NCBI GenBank assembly: GCA_963752815.1
Contig: CAVVZI010000009.1
Span: 248,001 to 312,000 of the forward strand
Source of the DNA: Sva-07 sp963752815
Lineage (GTDB): Bacteria; Actinomycetota; Acidimicrobiia; Acidimicrobiales; Ilumatobacteraceae
DNA length: 64,000 bases
Reading direction: 5' to 3'
Numbering within the stretch: position 1 is the first letter of the stretch; each line of letters starts with the position of its first letter. Both the position numbers and the translations under genes were made by a program. Of this stretch, positions 1 to 9,389 are shown piece by piece. The notes under the pieces were generated by a model. That model saw only the letters and a list, made by a program, of their open reading frames with translations, made no database searches and was not told where the DNA came from.

Positions 1-976
1 GACGGGACGAGGCCGTTCGTCATGCTCGACAACGAGGCCGCCCAGGAGGCGGCGAGCCACGCGGGCGCGTCGATCCCGGTCTTCGACGAACTCGGGATCG
101 GCCCGCTGATGCTCGTCCCGATGTCGATCGGCCGGCGCGTCGTCGGTGTCCTGGCGATCTTCGGCGAGCCTCGGCGTGAGCCGTTCGACCACGTCGATCT
201 GATCCTCGCGGCCGACCTCGCCCGACGAGCGGCACTGACGTTCGAGCACCGCCGGCTGTACGCCCGCGAGCGGCAGATCGCCAGCGAACTCCAGCACTCG
301 CTGCTCCCGCAGCTCCCCGAGCTGGAGAACCCGGAGGTCGATGCGATCTACACGGCCGCCACCGGCGCCGATGTCGGCGGTGACTGGTACGACCTGGTGG
401 AACTCGACGACGGGTCCTTCCTGATCGTGGTCGGCGATGTCACGGGCCACGGTGTGCAGTCGGCGGTCGCGATGGGCCGCGTCCAGTCGCTGATGCGCCA
501 CCTCGCGGCGAGCGGTGAGCCGCCGACAACCATCCTCGACCGGGTCGCGAACACGGCGCGGGTGATGCTCGGCACGCTGCTCGCCACGTGCGTCACGTGC
601 CACGCCGTACCGCACGGAGCGCGGGCGGTGGACGCTCACGTTCGCCAACGCCGGGCACCTCCCACCGGTGCTGATCCAGCCGGACGGATCCACGAATCTC
701 GTCGAGCTCCCGCCCGGTGCGCTGATCGGCGCCGGGCTCTCCACGCCGCGCGAGACGAGCACCGTCGAGATCGAGTCGGGGACGATCCTGCTCATGTACA
801 CCGACGGGCTGATCGAGAGTCGCGACGAGCCGATCGACGACAGCATCGAGCGCCTGCGCAAGGCGGCCGCCGAACTCGACACGGTGATCCTGTCGACGTT
901 CTGCCGCCGCCTCACCACCACGGTCGAGCCCGACGGCAGCGACGACATCGCCTGCATCGCCGTCCGCTTCCACTGA
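1..976 (+). CDS. GAF-SpoIIE-type PP2C phosphatase, 5' truncated, frameshifted
   Basis: The frame is open from the first base, so the true start lies upstream. The visible part begins inside a GAF-like domain (LVPMSIGRRVVGVLAIFG), passes through a linker ending in the typical SLLPQLPEL motif, and enters a SpoIIE/PP2C catalytic domain (GADVGGDWYDLV, VVGDVTGHG, MYTDGLIE, GSDDIACIAVRF). Between about 600 and 640 the frame shifts: the downstream half, with FANAGHLPPV and the acidic metal-site residues, continues in another frame to the TGA at 976. A single indel explains this. Such enzymes dephosphorylate anti-sigma-factor antagonists in the cytoplasm. A second member of the family ends the window at 63978. 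The family call is secure; the partner is unknown. Confidence 0.85.
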
Positions 977-992
977 CCCCGCCGTCCCCCAT

Positions 993-1068
993 GTGTCGGG
1001 TATTTCGCGTCGTCGGGTATTCGCGGGACGTGGGTGCTCGAATACCCGACGCAGGAGTTACCCGACAC
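993..1068. terminator. Nested inverted repeat after the phosphatase gene
   Basis: Outer arms GTGTCGGGTA (993-1002) and TACCCGACAC (1059-1068) enclose perfect 13-bp inner arms (1011-1023 and 1039-1051). It sits 17 bp after the phosphatase stop and ends 13 bp before the likely VIT start, so it could terminate the first gene or fold in the leader of the second. There is no T-tract. The inverted repeats are directly visible; the function is inferred. Confidence 0.6.
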
Positions 1069-1081
1069 GAGGAGGGTGGAT

Positions 1082-1799
1082 GTGTACGGTGACGCCATCG
1101 ACCGTCCGGCCCATCAGCACGAACCGCACACGGGATCCCTGGCCTCCCGGCTGAACTGGCTCCGCGCCGGCGTGCTCGGCGCGAACGACGGGATCGTCTC
1201 GGTCGCCGGGCTCGTGATCGGCGTCGCTGCTGCCACCACCAACCGTCACCGAGATCGCCACCGCCGGCGTGGCCGGGCTCGTGGCCGGCGCGGTGTCGAT
1301 GTCGCTCGGCGAGTACGTATCCGTGAGCACCCAGCGCGACACCGAACAGGCGATCATCGCCGAGGAGCGGCGCGAGATCGCCGAGATGCCCGACGTGGAG
1401 CACGCCGAACTCGTCGGCATGCTCCGCCTGCGTGGCCTCAGCCCCGACCTCTCACGCGCCGTCGCCGACGAACTCACGGAGAACGACGCGCTGCGCGCCC
1501 ACCTCGATGTCGAGTTCGGCATCGATCAACAGCATCTCGTGAGTCCGTGGATCGCGGCCGGCTCGTCGGCCCTGGCCTTCATCATCGGGGCGCTGCTTCC
1601 GCTCATCGCCATCCTCGTCCCACCCGAGCCGGCAAGAATCCCCGTCGCCTTCGTCTCCGTACTCATCGGGCTCCTGATCACCGGGTTGCTCAGCGCATCG
1701 GTCGCCCGGTCGCGGCGCATCGTGGCGGTCGCCCGCCTGGTGGTGGGCGGCGCGCTCGCGATGGCGGTCACGTTCGGCGTCGGCTCGCTGCTCAACTGA
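1082..1799 (+). CDS. VIT1/CCC1-family iron/manganese transporter, frameshifted
   Basis: Membrane protein of the vacuolar iron transporter family, predicted to move Fe2+/Mn2+ across the membrane. The N-terminal signature (LRAGVLGANDGIVSVAGLVIGVAAAT) lies in one frame. The rest (GLVAGAVSMSLGEYVSVSTQRDTE, then three hydrophobic C-terminal helices) lies in another from about 1245. Around 1241-1246 one extra C would account for the shift, since removing it restores NVTEIATAGVAG. The GTG at 1082 has a purine-rich GAGGAGGG about 5 bp upstream; the in-frame GTG at 1076 is an alternative. The central cytoplasmic region with acidic, His-containing segments (EERREIAEMPDVEHAELV) fits the metal-binding part of the family. 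Confidence 0.82.
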
Positions 1800-1811
1800 G
1801 CCCGACGGCGC

Positions 1812-2027
1812 TCAGTCGGGCGAACTCTTGTAGCTCAGTCGGAGTTTGGTGCGAAAGGCGATGATGTCGCCGTCCTCGATCAGCACGTCCATCTCCACCA
1901 CCTCACCGACGCGCACGTCCTGGTACGCCCTGCCGGCCTCGCGCACGGCGTTCCGTGCCGCCTCCTCCCACGAGTCGCTGCTCGACCCGATCAGTTCGAC
2001 CACGCGATACACGCTCGAACCGCTCAC
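1812..2027 (-). CDS. Dodecin (second of a tandem pair)
   Basis: A 71-residue dodecin, a small flavin-binding protein that forms dodecamers and buffers FMN/riboflavin. The family pattern is complete: VYRVVELIGSSSDSWEEA, then AGRAYQDVRVGEVVEMDV, ending IAFRTKLRLSYK. The GTG start overlaps the TGA of the preceding dodecin by GTGA, so the two are probably translationally coupled. A convergent VIT-family gene ends 12 bp away. Both dodecins follow an acyltransferase gene on the same strand. Confidence 0.85.
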   Translation of the reverse strand: MSGSSVYRVVELIGSSSDSWEEAARNAVREAGRAYQDVRVGEVVEMDVLIEDGDIIAFRTKLRLSYKSSPD

Positions 2028-2291
2028 GACTGGTTGCTCCCTGGCATGACAGATCCTTCCGTCTTGGTGACGCCGGCGCGGAACCGCGTCGACAGCTTCA
2101 ACTGCGTCTCGAACTCGAACTCGCCGGACGGCAGGAGTGTGGCACCGCAGGCCACTGACCTCGCCGACGCGCGCATCGTCGTACTTCCGACATCCGTCGT
2201 CGACGGCCCGCTCCGCAGCATGGCGCCAGCTGAGTCCGGTGGCGCCATGGGTCGTGACCCGGTAGACGCTCTCGCTCCCACCCCGGATCAA
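2024..2291 (-). CDS. Dodecin-like protein (first of pair), frameshifted
   Basis: The N-terminal half (SESVYRVTTHGATGLSW, KYDDARVGEVSGLRC) is in frame with the upstream acyltransferase. The C-terminal half (LLPSGEFEFETQLKLSTRF) is in another frame ending at 2024, with the switch near 2140-2155. Together they make one dodecin with a diverged loop (TTHGATG replacing the usual E-(L/I)-VGTS). No stop separates it from the acyltransferase: either the genes are fused, or a second indel hides the original junction. The TTG at 2291 is the nearest in-frame start but has no ribosome site. The C-terminal tail (RAGVTKTEG onward) is longer than in most dodecins. Confidence 0.6.
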
Positions 2292-3026
2292 CGGTGGGCG
2301 GTGCGACGAGAAATCGGCGGAGCGCGGCTGCGTCGTCATCGCGGCGATCGACGCCATCACGTCGTCGAGCATGAGTTGACGACGCTTCCGGCTCCCGCCG
2401 TGGCGGTAGTCGGCGGGGTCGATCGGCTCGCCGAACCGGATCGTCACCGGTCCGCTGAACGGACGCGGCACCGAACTGCCGATCGGCTGGACGCGCTCGG
2501 TGCCGATCAGGCCGACCGGGATGATCGGCGCGCCGGAGATCATCGCCAGGTGGGCGACGCCGGAGTGTCCCCGGTGCAACTGACCATCTCGTGAGCGGGT
2601 GCCCTCGGGGTAGATGCCGACGAGTTGACCCTTGGCGAGGAGGTCGGCGGCGGTGGTGAGCGCGGCCATCGAGGCCTTCTTGACGTCGCGCTTGATCGGC
2701 ACCATGCCGAGGGCAGGGAAGACGAACTTGGTCAGCCGCGCGTCCATGTACTCGGCCTTGCCCAGGAACACGACAGGGCGCGGCGCCATCGCCATCAGCA
2801 ACGGCGAGTCGAAGAACGAGCGATGGTTCGCGCTGATGATCGCGGGACCGTCACGCGGGATGTGCTCGACCCCGATCACGTGGGCGTGGTAGAGCAACCT
2901 GATCGCCGGACGGGCGGCCGCCCGCGCCGGGCGGGCCAACGCGCCGACGCGCGGATCGTCGTCGGTGCCGAAGGCACGAACCTTGAGATCCCCGAGCCAC
3001 GATCGCAGCGTTTGGTCGATGTTCAC
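2292..3026 (-). CDS. 1-acyl-glycerol-3-phosphate acyltransferase family (PlsC)
   Basis: Lysophospholipid acyltransferase of phospholipid synthesis, transferring an acyl chain to the sn-2 position; peripheral or integral at the inner membrane. The HX4D motif is present as SANHRSFFDSP, followed by FLGKAEYMD, the acceptor-binding block YPEGTRSRDG, and the GAPIIPVGLIGTERV strand. The length to the end of homology is about 235 residues, typical for the family. The open frame continues without a stop into the first dodecin, so the real C-terminus near 2292 is uncertain. Confidence 0.88.
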
Positions 3027-3072
3027 GATTGTTCCACGTTCCGGGGCCTCGCCCGACCAGGAGGCACCCGGT

Positions 3073-4683
3073 TCAGGCTCGCTCGTTGCACCCCGGCGGC
3101 AAGAGCGCGCGCAGCGGGCATCGACGCCGACCGCTCAGGTGGTCGACGAGCCGGTCGACGTCGCACACACCCTCCACGAGGAACACGTCCTTCGCCACGC
3201 CCTCGACCGTCGAGATGCTCGCCGCCTCGACCGAGACGTCGTTCGCGGCGAACCAGCGGCACACCGCCGAGAGCAGTCCGAGCCGGTCGGGCGCGGTGAC
3301 GCGGACCACCGAGCGACCGTCGCCCTCGCCGGTGACCGACACGTCGGCGCGGCCCGATGCGGAGAACGGCGCCTGGACGTGTTCGCCCGCGCCCACGTCG
3401 CGGAGGCGAGCGCCGATCGCCGCCCATCGCTGCTGGTCGAGACCGCCGCTCGCCTTCACCGTCAACGAGTGCAGGGCGAGGCCGTCGCGGGGCCATGTCA
3501 TCGCCGACGCCGACACCACCGAGGCGCCCTCGATCGCGAGGACCGCCGCCGTGTCGGCGAGCAGGCCCGGCCGATCGCGCGCCACGACGGTCAACCGGTG
3601 CAGGTTCGACGAACGGATCGAGCGGGCGACGGCACGCACTTCGTCGCGCTGCAGCTTCGGATGACAGAGGGCGAGGTCGGCGGCGAGCACGGCGGGCGGC
3701 GCGCTGAGCACCCACAACGGCGACACGCCCTTGAGGAGCCGACGCGTCACGGTTTCGGGCACGGTGGTCTCGCGCAGCAGCGACCGCAACTGGTCGACAC
3801 TGGCCGTGGCGGCCTGTTCGTGGTGCTGCAGCGCCTGGACGTGCACGATGTTGTCGAGCACCTGGCCGAACACGTCGGGGCTGGCCAGCAACCACGAGTG
3901 CCCACCGGCCACCACCTGACCGTCGGCGCGGAACGTCGAGCAGAACGTGTCGAATGCCGACAGCGGGATGACGCCGTCGTGGTCGCTCCACAGCACCAGC
4001 GTCGGCAGACCCCGGGCCGCCAGCGCCGACATCTCGTCGCCGAGATCGGCCGACATCGCGAGACGAGCCGCGTCGAGCATCGCCACCGGGTCGCGCATGA
4101 TGTTCTCGACGAACACCCGCGGGACCAACCGCGCCGTCGAACCGGCGGAGTTCGGCAACGCGAGTTGGACCATCGGATCGACCAGGGCGCGGACGTCGAA
4201 AGCTCGGCTGAGCAGGTTGCCGACGATGGCGCTCGGATCACCGACCGAGTTGAGCACGACGAGGTAGCGGGCCATCTCGCCGTGATCGTGGGCGAACTTC
4301 GTCGCCACCCCACCACCCATACTGTGGCCGAGGACCACCATCGGGTCGGTGACGCCGATCGCCGAGACGAAGTCGGCGACCCAGTCGGCGTAGCCCGCGA
4401 GGGTCCGCTGCTTGGTCGGCAGGGCAGCCGTGCCGCCGAAGCCCGGCAAGGAGGGTGCGATCACCCGACAGCCGCGGGCGGTGAGGCGCCGCAACGATCG
4501 CTGGTACGCACGGTGATCGAGCCCCCAGCCGTGCAGGAACAGCACGGGGAGACCGCGCCCGCCGGTCGCGTACACGGCGGGTCGGCCGTCGACATCCACG
4601 CGATTGGTGATCATCTGATCGACGTGCCACCGTGAACGTGCGTTCGGTGGAAGGTCGGTGATCACATGTGCGACATCCCCCAT
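3073..4683 (-). CDS. Alpha/beta hydrolase fused to GlnD-like tail with two ACT domains
   Basis: A 536-residue protein of unusual build. Residues about 45-275 form an alpha/beta hydrolase: oxyanion region LFLHGWG, nucleophile S121 in LGHSMGGG, D236 in SDHDGVIP and H262 in GGHSW. Residues about 296-355 (LRSLLRETTVPETVTRRLL, LALCHPKLQRDEVRAVAR) resemble the linker preceding the ACT domains of GlnD uridylyltransferases. Two ACT domains follow: 361-430 (RLTVVARDRPGLLADTAAVL) and 458-520 (VRVTAPDRLGLLSAVCRWF). ACT pairs in GlnD sense glutamine, so amino-acid control of a hydrolase is plausible but inferred. The reading frame is continuous. I do not recognise a named gene. Confidence 0.8.
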   Translation of the reverse strand: MGDVAHVITDLPPNARSRWHVDQMITNRVDVDGRPAVYATGGRGLPVLFLHGWGLDHRAYQRSLRRLTARGCRVIAPSLPGFGGTAALPTKQRTLAGYADWVADFVSAIGVTDPMVVLGHSMGGGVATKFAHDHGEMARYLVVLNSVGDPSAIVGNLLSRAFDVRALVDPMVQLALPNSAGSTARLVPRVFVENIMRDPVAMLDAARLAMSADLGDEMSALAARGLPTLVLWSDHDGVIPLSAFDTFCSTFRADGQVVAGGHSWLLASPDVFGQVLDNIVHVQALQHHEQAATASVDQLRSLLRETTVPETVTRRLLKGVSPLWVLSAPPAVLAADLALCHPKLQRDEVRAVARSIRSSNLHRLTVVARDRPGLLADTAAVLAIEGASVVSASAMTWPRDGLALHSLTVKASGGLDQQRWAAIGARLRDVGAGEHVQAPFSASGRADVSVTGEGDGRSVVRVTAPDRLGLLSAVCRWFAANDVSVEAASISTVEGVAKDVFLVEGVCDVDRLVDHLSGRRRCPLRALLPPGCNERA

Positions 4684-4782
4684 CGGGACCCACCGTAAGC
4701 ATCCCGTGATTTCGTTCGTTGAACGGATGATGAACGCCGTGCGAAAATTCCGACGGCCACACCGCCGCTCCTGGCCTCATGG

Positions 4783-5322
4783 TCATCGACGGGCGCGGTG
4801 CCGGGCGACACGCACCCGATTGCCACAGGCGACGGAGCAGTAGTGGCGCGTCGCCCCGCGATCGTCGTGGACGAACACCCGTTGGCATCCGTCGGCCGCG
4901 CACACGCCCCACGGGACGGTCGACCGGCCGGCGAGCGCGTTCGCCAACGCGAACGCCCCCGTCGCACCGAACCAGCGATGCAGCGGTTCGTCATCACCGC
5001 GGTCGATGTGCAGATGCCAAGGCCACCCATCGTGTCGCATCAGTTGCGGCGGTGCGCAGTAGCGCTTCATCGAGGCGTTGAGCAGCGCGACAGCGCCGTC
5101 GAGGTCGTCCTGCTCGACGACGGAGAGCAACTCCGCGATCACCTCGCGGACGCGGCGCTCGTCCGCGACCGTGATGTGCTCGAGCACTTCGCCGTGGCGG
5201 CGCAACACGTCGATCAGCGAGGCGGAGTCATCGCCGGCGAATCCCGACCGAGCCACGTTGAGGACATCGATCGTTCGGATCAGGGCGTTCGACTCGCGCT
5301 GCCGGTCCGGTAATGTGCTCAT
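4783..5322 (-). CDS. CGNR zinc-finger transcriptional regulator
   Basis: A 179-residue DUF1470/CGNR protein. The N-terminal two thirds (RTIDVLNVARSGFAGDD onward) form the all-helical ABATE-like domain. The C-terminus carries the zinc finger: C in WGVCAADGCQRVFVHD, then YCSVACGNRVRVARHR, giving four cysteines and the CGNR signature. Family members are stress-linked transcriptional regulators. Its start codon lies 6 bp from that of the divergent MFS gene, so both promoters must lie within each other's coding sequence or one transcript is leaderless. Confidence 0.88.
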   Translation of the reverse strand: MSTLPDRQRESNALIRTIDVLNVARSGFAGDDSASLIDVLRRHGEVLEHITVADERRVREVIAELLSVVEQDDLDGAVALLNASMKRYCAPPQLMRHDGWPWHLHIDRGDDEPLHRWFGATGAFALANALAGRSTVPWGVCAADGCQRVFVHDDRGATRHYCSVACGNRVRVARHRARR

Positions 5323-5328
5323 CGATCT

Positions 5329-7152
5329 ATGACGTTACAGCTCCCGCGTTACGTGTCGGCTGCCACCGCCGCTCGACTCGTCGCCGAAGGCACCACCATC
5401 GCGTGGGTGCTCGTCGGCAGTGAGCACGACGTCGCCGACTCGTCGATCGGATTGCTCCTCGCCGCGGCGACGTTCCCGCAGATCGTGATCGCGCCATGGG
5501 TCGGTCGCCGCGCGGACAGCTCGGCGCGACCCGCGTTGTTGCTGGCAGGACTCGTGGCTGTCGGTGCCGTCGGCCTCGGCGCGGTCGGCCTCGGGCTCGG
5601 GTCGGTTCCCATCGGCCTGCTCATGGTGGCAGCCATCCTGGTGGCGTTCAGTCAGCCGGCGATGATGGGCGCGCTCAGCGGGCTGGCCGCCCGAGCGACG
5701 AGAGCGACGACGTTCGAGGCGTGGGACGCCGCTTCGTACGGTGGGGCCGCAATCGGCGCGCAACTCCTGGTCGTGGCCGTGGTCGCGATCTCGGGCCCCA
5801 CGGCGGCCGTCGGCGCACTCGTCGTCCTCGCAGGCCTGGCGGCGATCGCTTTCGCCCGCCTGCCGTTGCCCCCTGCCGCCACACCAGCGGCAGGCGGCTC
5901 CGCGGTGAAGTCGATCTTCCGGGTCATCGGCGCGGACCGGTGGTTGCTCTCGGTCACGGTGCTCACGACGGTGTCGATGAGCGCGATGGGCGGGGTCGCC
6001 CTCGTGGCCGTCGACCTCGCCGAACGGACCGGACGCGCCGCCGATGCCGGGGGCCAACTCGTACTGACGATGGCGATCGGAGCGGTCTGCGGATCGATCG
6101 CCTGCATCCGCCTCCGCCCACCCGACCGACCACTGCGCCGCGCCGCGCTGAGCGTGGCTGCCATCGGTGCCGCGTTCGCGGCCGTTGCGAGCGGCGTCTG
6201 GCCGATCTGTCTCGTCGCCTTCTTCGTCGCCGGTGCCGCCGACGCGCCCCTGCTCATGTCCACGTTCACCATTCGTAACCGGCGCACGCCCGACGCGGTG
6301 CGGGCGTCGTTGTACACCGTGTCGGCGAGCCTCAAGATCGGTGGCACGGCCCTCGGGGCGGTCGGGGTCGGCGCACTCCTCGACGCAACGGCCGGCGCCG
6401 AAGGCGCGATCGCGCTCGCCGTCATCCAAGTGATCGCGCTCGTCGGATGCGGGCTGTGCTGGATACGGTCCGCACCCATGCGACTCAACACCGTCCGCCG
6501 GGGCGCCGGCGACCCCATCGTGTTCCTCCACGGCCTGGGCACGTCCGCCGACACGTGGTCGGCCGGCATGGACCTGCTCGCCGACCGGTACACCGTGGTG
6601 GCGATCGACCTGCTCGGCCATGGCGGCTCCCCGGTGCCCGACGATCCCGCCGAGTACACGCGTGACGCCGCGCTGAACGACATCGACGAGGTCCTCGCCG
6701 AACTCGATCGGCCGGCCGTGCTCGTCGGCCACTCGCTCGGTGGGTACCTGGCACTCGCCCATGCGGCGACCCGTCCCGGCGCCACCCGGGGTGTGGTCGT
6801 GTTGAACACCGGGCCGGGCTATCGCGATCCGGTCAAGCGCGAGGAGTGGAACGCCCGCACCCGCCGCAACGCGCACCGCTTCGGGGTTCCCGAGCAGGTG
6901 ACGACGCTCAATCTGCAGGAGGACTCGGTCGTGATGGAACGACTCGCCGAGATGACCACGCCGACGCTCGTGCTCGCCGGCTCGGAGGATCGGGCGGAAT
7001 ACACGGGCGCGGGCGAGTATCTCCAGCGCAAGATGCCCGACGCCCGCCTCGTGGTGGTCGACGGCGGCGAACACTCGATGCACGAGGACTCCCACGCCGC
7101 GGTGGTGGCCGACCTGATCGCCGACTTCGTCGCCGCCCTCGAACCCGTCTGA
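5329..7152 (+). CDS. MFS transporter fused to alpha/beta hydrolase
   Basis: A continuous 607-residue frame. Residues 1-383 are a major-facilitator-type membrane protein with roughly 10-12 hydrophobic helices and an RRADSSARPALLLAG loop typical of the MFS 2-3 loop. From residue 384 (Met at 6478) a full alpha/beta hydrolase begins: PIVFLHGLGTSADTW, nucleophile in LVGHSLGGYLA, acid in LAGSEDRAEY and histidine in GGEHSMHED. The join is abrupt at a Met, so a lost stop codon from an indel, or two genes, cannot be excluded. No good ribosome site precedes 6478. Substrates of either half are unknown. Confidence 0.72.
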   Translation: MTLQLPRYVSAATAARLVAEGTTIAWVLVGSEHDVADSSIGLLLAAATFPQIVIAPWVGRRADSSARPALLLAGLVAVGAVGLGAVGLGLGSVPIGLLMVAAILVAFSQPAMMGALSGLAARATRATTFEAWDAASYGGAAIGAQLLVVAVVAISGPTAAVGALVVLAGLAAIAFARLPLPPAATPAAGGSAVKSIFRVIGADRWLLSVTVLTTVSMSAMGGVALVAVDLAERTGRAADAGGQLVLTMAIGAVCGSIACIRLRPPDRPLRRAALSVAAIGAAFAAVASGVWPICLVAFFVAGAADAPLLMSTFTIRNRRTPDAVRASLYTVSASLKIGGTALGAVGVGALLDATAGAEGAIALAVIQVIALVGCGLCWIRSAPMRLNTVRRGAGDPIVFLHGLGTSADTWSAGMDLLADRYTVVAIDLLGHGGSPVPDDPAEYTRDAALNDIDEVLAELDRPAVLVGHSLGGYLALAHAATRPGATRGVVVLNTGPGYRDPVKREEWNARTRRNAHRFGVPEQVTTLNLQEDSVVMERLAEMTTPTLVLAGSEDRAEYTGAGEYLQRKMPDARLVVVDGGEHSMHEDSHAAVVADLIADFVAALEPV

Positions 7153-7157
7153 CCCTC

Positions 7158-7240
7158 ACCCCTCATCTCCGTCGAACGCGTGAACAAGGTGCGGCGCAGG
7201 TGCGCAGATTGATCACGCATTCGACGGGAGATCGAGGGGT
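7158..7240. repeat. Long intergenic hairpin, copy A of a 46-bp duplicated element
   Basis: Interrupted inverted repeat: outer ACCCCTC/GAGGGGT, then GTCGAA/TTCGAC, then an inner stem of about 16 bp with few mismatches around the loop GGCGCAGG. The inner 46 bp recur at 7783-7828 with only two differences. It lies 6 bp after the MFS-hydrolase stop and 36 bp before DUF3291. Possible roles are a terminator or a REP-like mobile palindrome; no T-tract is present. Confidence 0.6.
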
Positions 7241-7275
7241 GATCGCGTGATTTTGGCGGGGCGTAGGGTTCGGGC

Positions 7276-7767
7276 ATGCGTGAGTTCGATCTCGCCCAGT
7301 TGAACGTCGGCCGGTTGCGAGCACCGACCGATTCGCCGATCGTCGCCGAGTTCATGGAAGCGCTCGACCCGATCAACGCGCTCGCCGACGCCAGTCCCGG
7401 CTTCCTGTGGCGCTTCCAGACCGACGACGGCAACGCCACATCCGAGCGCCCGTTCGACGACGACACCGTGCTCGTGAACTTCTCGACGTGGGAGTCGATC
7501 GACGCGCTCGCCGACTACGTCTACCGCACCGCACACACCGAGTTCCTCCGGCGCCGACGCGAGTGGTTCGAACGCTTCGACGGCGCGATGGTCGTGCTGT
7601 GGTGGGTGCCGGCGGGGCACCGTCCCTCGGTGGCCGAGGCGATCGAGCGCCTCGCGCACCTCGAAGCCCACGGCCCGACGCCGTACGCGTTCACGTTCCG
7701 GCATCGATTCGAACCGGGCCACACCGAACCGTCGCCGGCGAACGAACTCGACGTCTGCCCCGCCTGA
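7276..7767 (+). CDS. DUF3291 domain protein
   Basis: A 163-residue protein with the DUF3291 pattern: start FDLAQLNVGRLRAP, then FMEALDPINALADASPGFLWRFQ, WESIDALADYVYRTAH and the WWVPAGHRPSVAEAIERL strand-helix. The fold is a ferredoxin-like dimeric alpha/beta barrel related to antibiotic-biosynthesis monooxygenases, but no activity is established for the family. It stands alone between two near-identical hairpin repeats, which could mean it moved as a unit or that both flanks were seeded by the same palindromic element. Confidence 0.85.
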   Translation: MREFDLAQLNVGRLRAPTDSPIVAEFMEALDPINALADASPGFLWRFQTDDGNATSERPFDDDTVLVNFSTWESIDALADYVYRTAHTEFLRRRREWFERFDGAMVVLWWVPAGHRPSVAEAIERLAHLEAHGPTPYAFTFRHRFEPGHTEPSPANELDVCPA

Positions 7768-7771
7768 CCTC

Positions 7772-7837
7772 ACCCCGTCGACTGCGTGAACAATGTGCGG
7801 TGCAGGTGCGCAGATTGATCACGCATTCGGCTGGGGT
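7772..7837. repeat. Long intergenic hairpin, copy B of the 46-bp element
   Basis: Arms ACCCC/GGGGT outside and GCGTGAACAATGTGCG against CGCAGATTGATCACGC inside, loop about 8 nt. It is nearly identical to copy A and lies between the convergent DUF3291 and aldo-keto reductase genes, where a bidirectional terminator would be useful. Confidence 0.6.
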
Positions 7838-7849
7838 CGGGTCGGGTGG

Positions 7850-8827
<978 letters not shown>

Positions 8828-8918
8828 GATTCCTCCGCAGCGTCGGGTGTCGTGGGTCCGCGAGCGAACCTACGCCACCCGACGCCATCGGCGGGAAGCG
8901 TGCGTCCTGCAGCGTGTC

Positions 8919-9308
8919 CTACTGCGACTCGGGCGGGCACCAGAGCCCGAACACCGCACCGTCGGGGTTGGCGGCGTAGCCGAACGTGAGCCCGAAGTCG
9001 GTCTTCTCGACGTCGGCGATCATCGAGCCGCCGTTCTCCTTCACCGCCACCAGTGCGGCGGCGACATCGGGAACCTGCACCATGAAGAGGGCATGGTCGG
9101 GGTACTCGCCCTTGTTGTCGGCGATGCCACCGCCGATGGCCGCACCTTCGCCGAGGCCGATCATCGAATAGCCGGGCGCGGAGTCGTCGAACGTCCAGCC
9201 GAAGACCGCTCCGTAGAAGGTCTTGGCTCGTTCGGGGTTCGCCGTGTGGATCTCGAACCAGGTGACGGGGTTGGCAGTGCGGTTGGATGTGGTCGTGTCG
9301 TTGCTCAT
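8919..9308 (-). CDS. VOC-family (glyoxalase-like) protein
   Basis: A 129-residue protein from the Met at 9308. Two beta-alpha-beta-beta-beta modules are visible: VTWFEIHTANPERAKTFYGAVFGWTF, then ALFMVQVPDVAAALVAVKENGG and GYAANPDGAVFGLW. The vicinal-oxygen-chelate fold covers glyoxalases, dioxygenases and resistance proteins, so the reaction is undetermined. Part of the longer open frame upstream of 9308 lacks homology and was excluded. Confidence 0.82.
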   Translation of the reverse strand: MSNDTTTSNRTANPVTWFEIHTANPERAKTFYGAVFGWTFDDSAPGYSMIGLGEGAAIGGGIADNKGEYPDHALFMVQVPDVAAALVAVKENGGSMIADVEKTDFGLTFGYAANPDGAVFGLWCPPESQ

Positions 9309-9389
9309 GGCACCGACGATGCACGGCCTCGGCGACAACCCTGTGTCGGTGTTTCGCGACATTCCGACAACGCGATCCGGAGACAGGCG

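Noticed and set aside
2965..4635. Long plus-strand reading frame opposite the hydrolase-ACT gene
   Set aside because: It is an Arg/His-rich shadow frame typical of high-GC DNA; the minus strand holds recognisable catalytic and ACT motifs.
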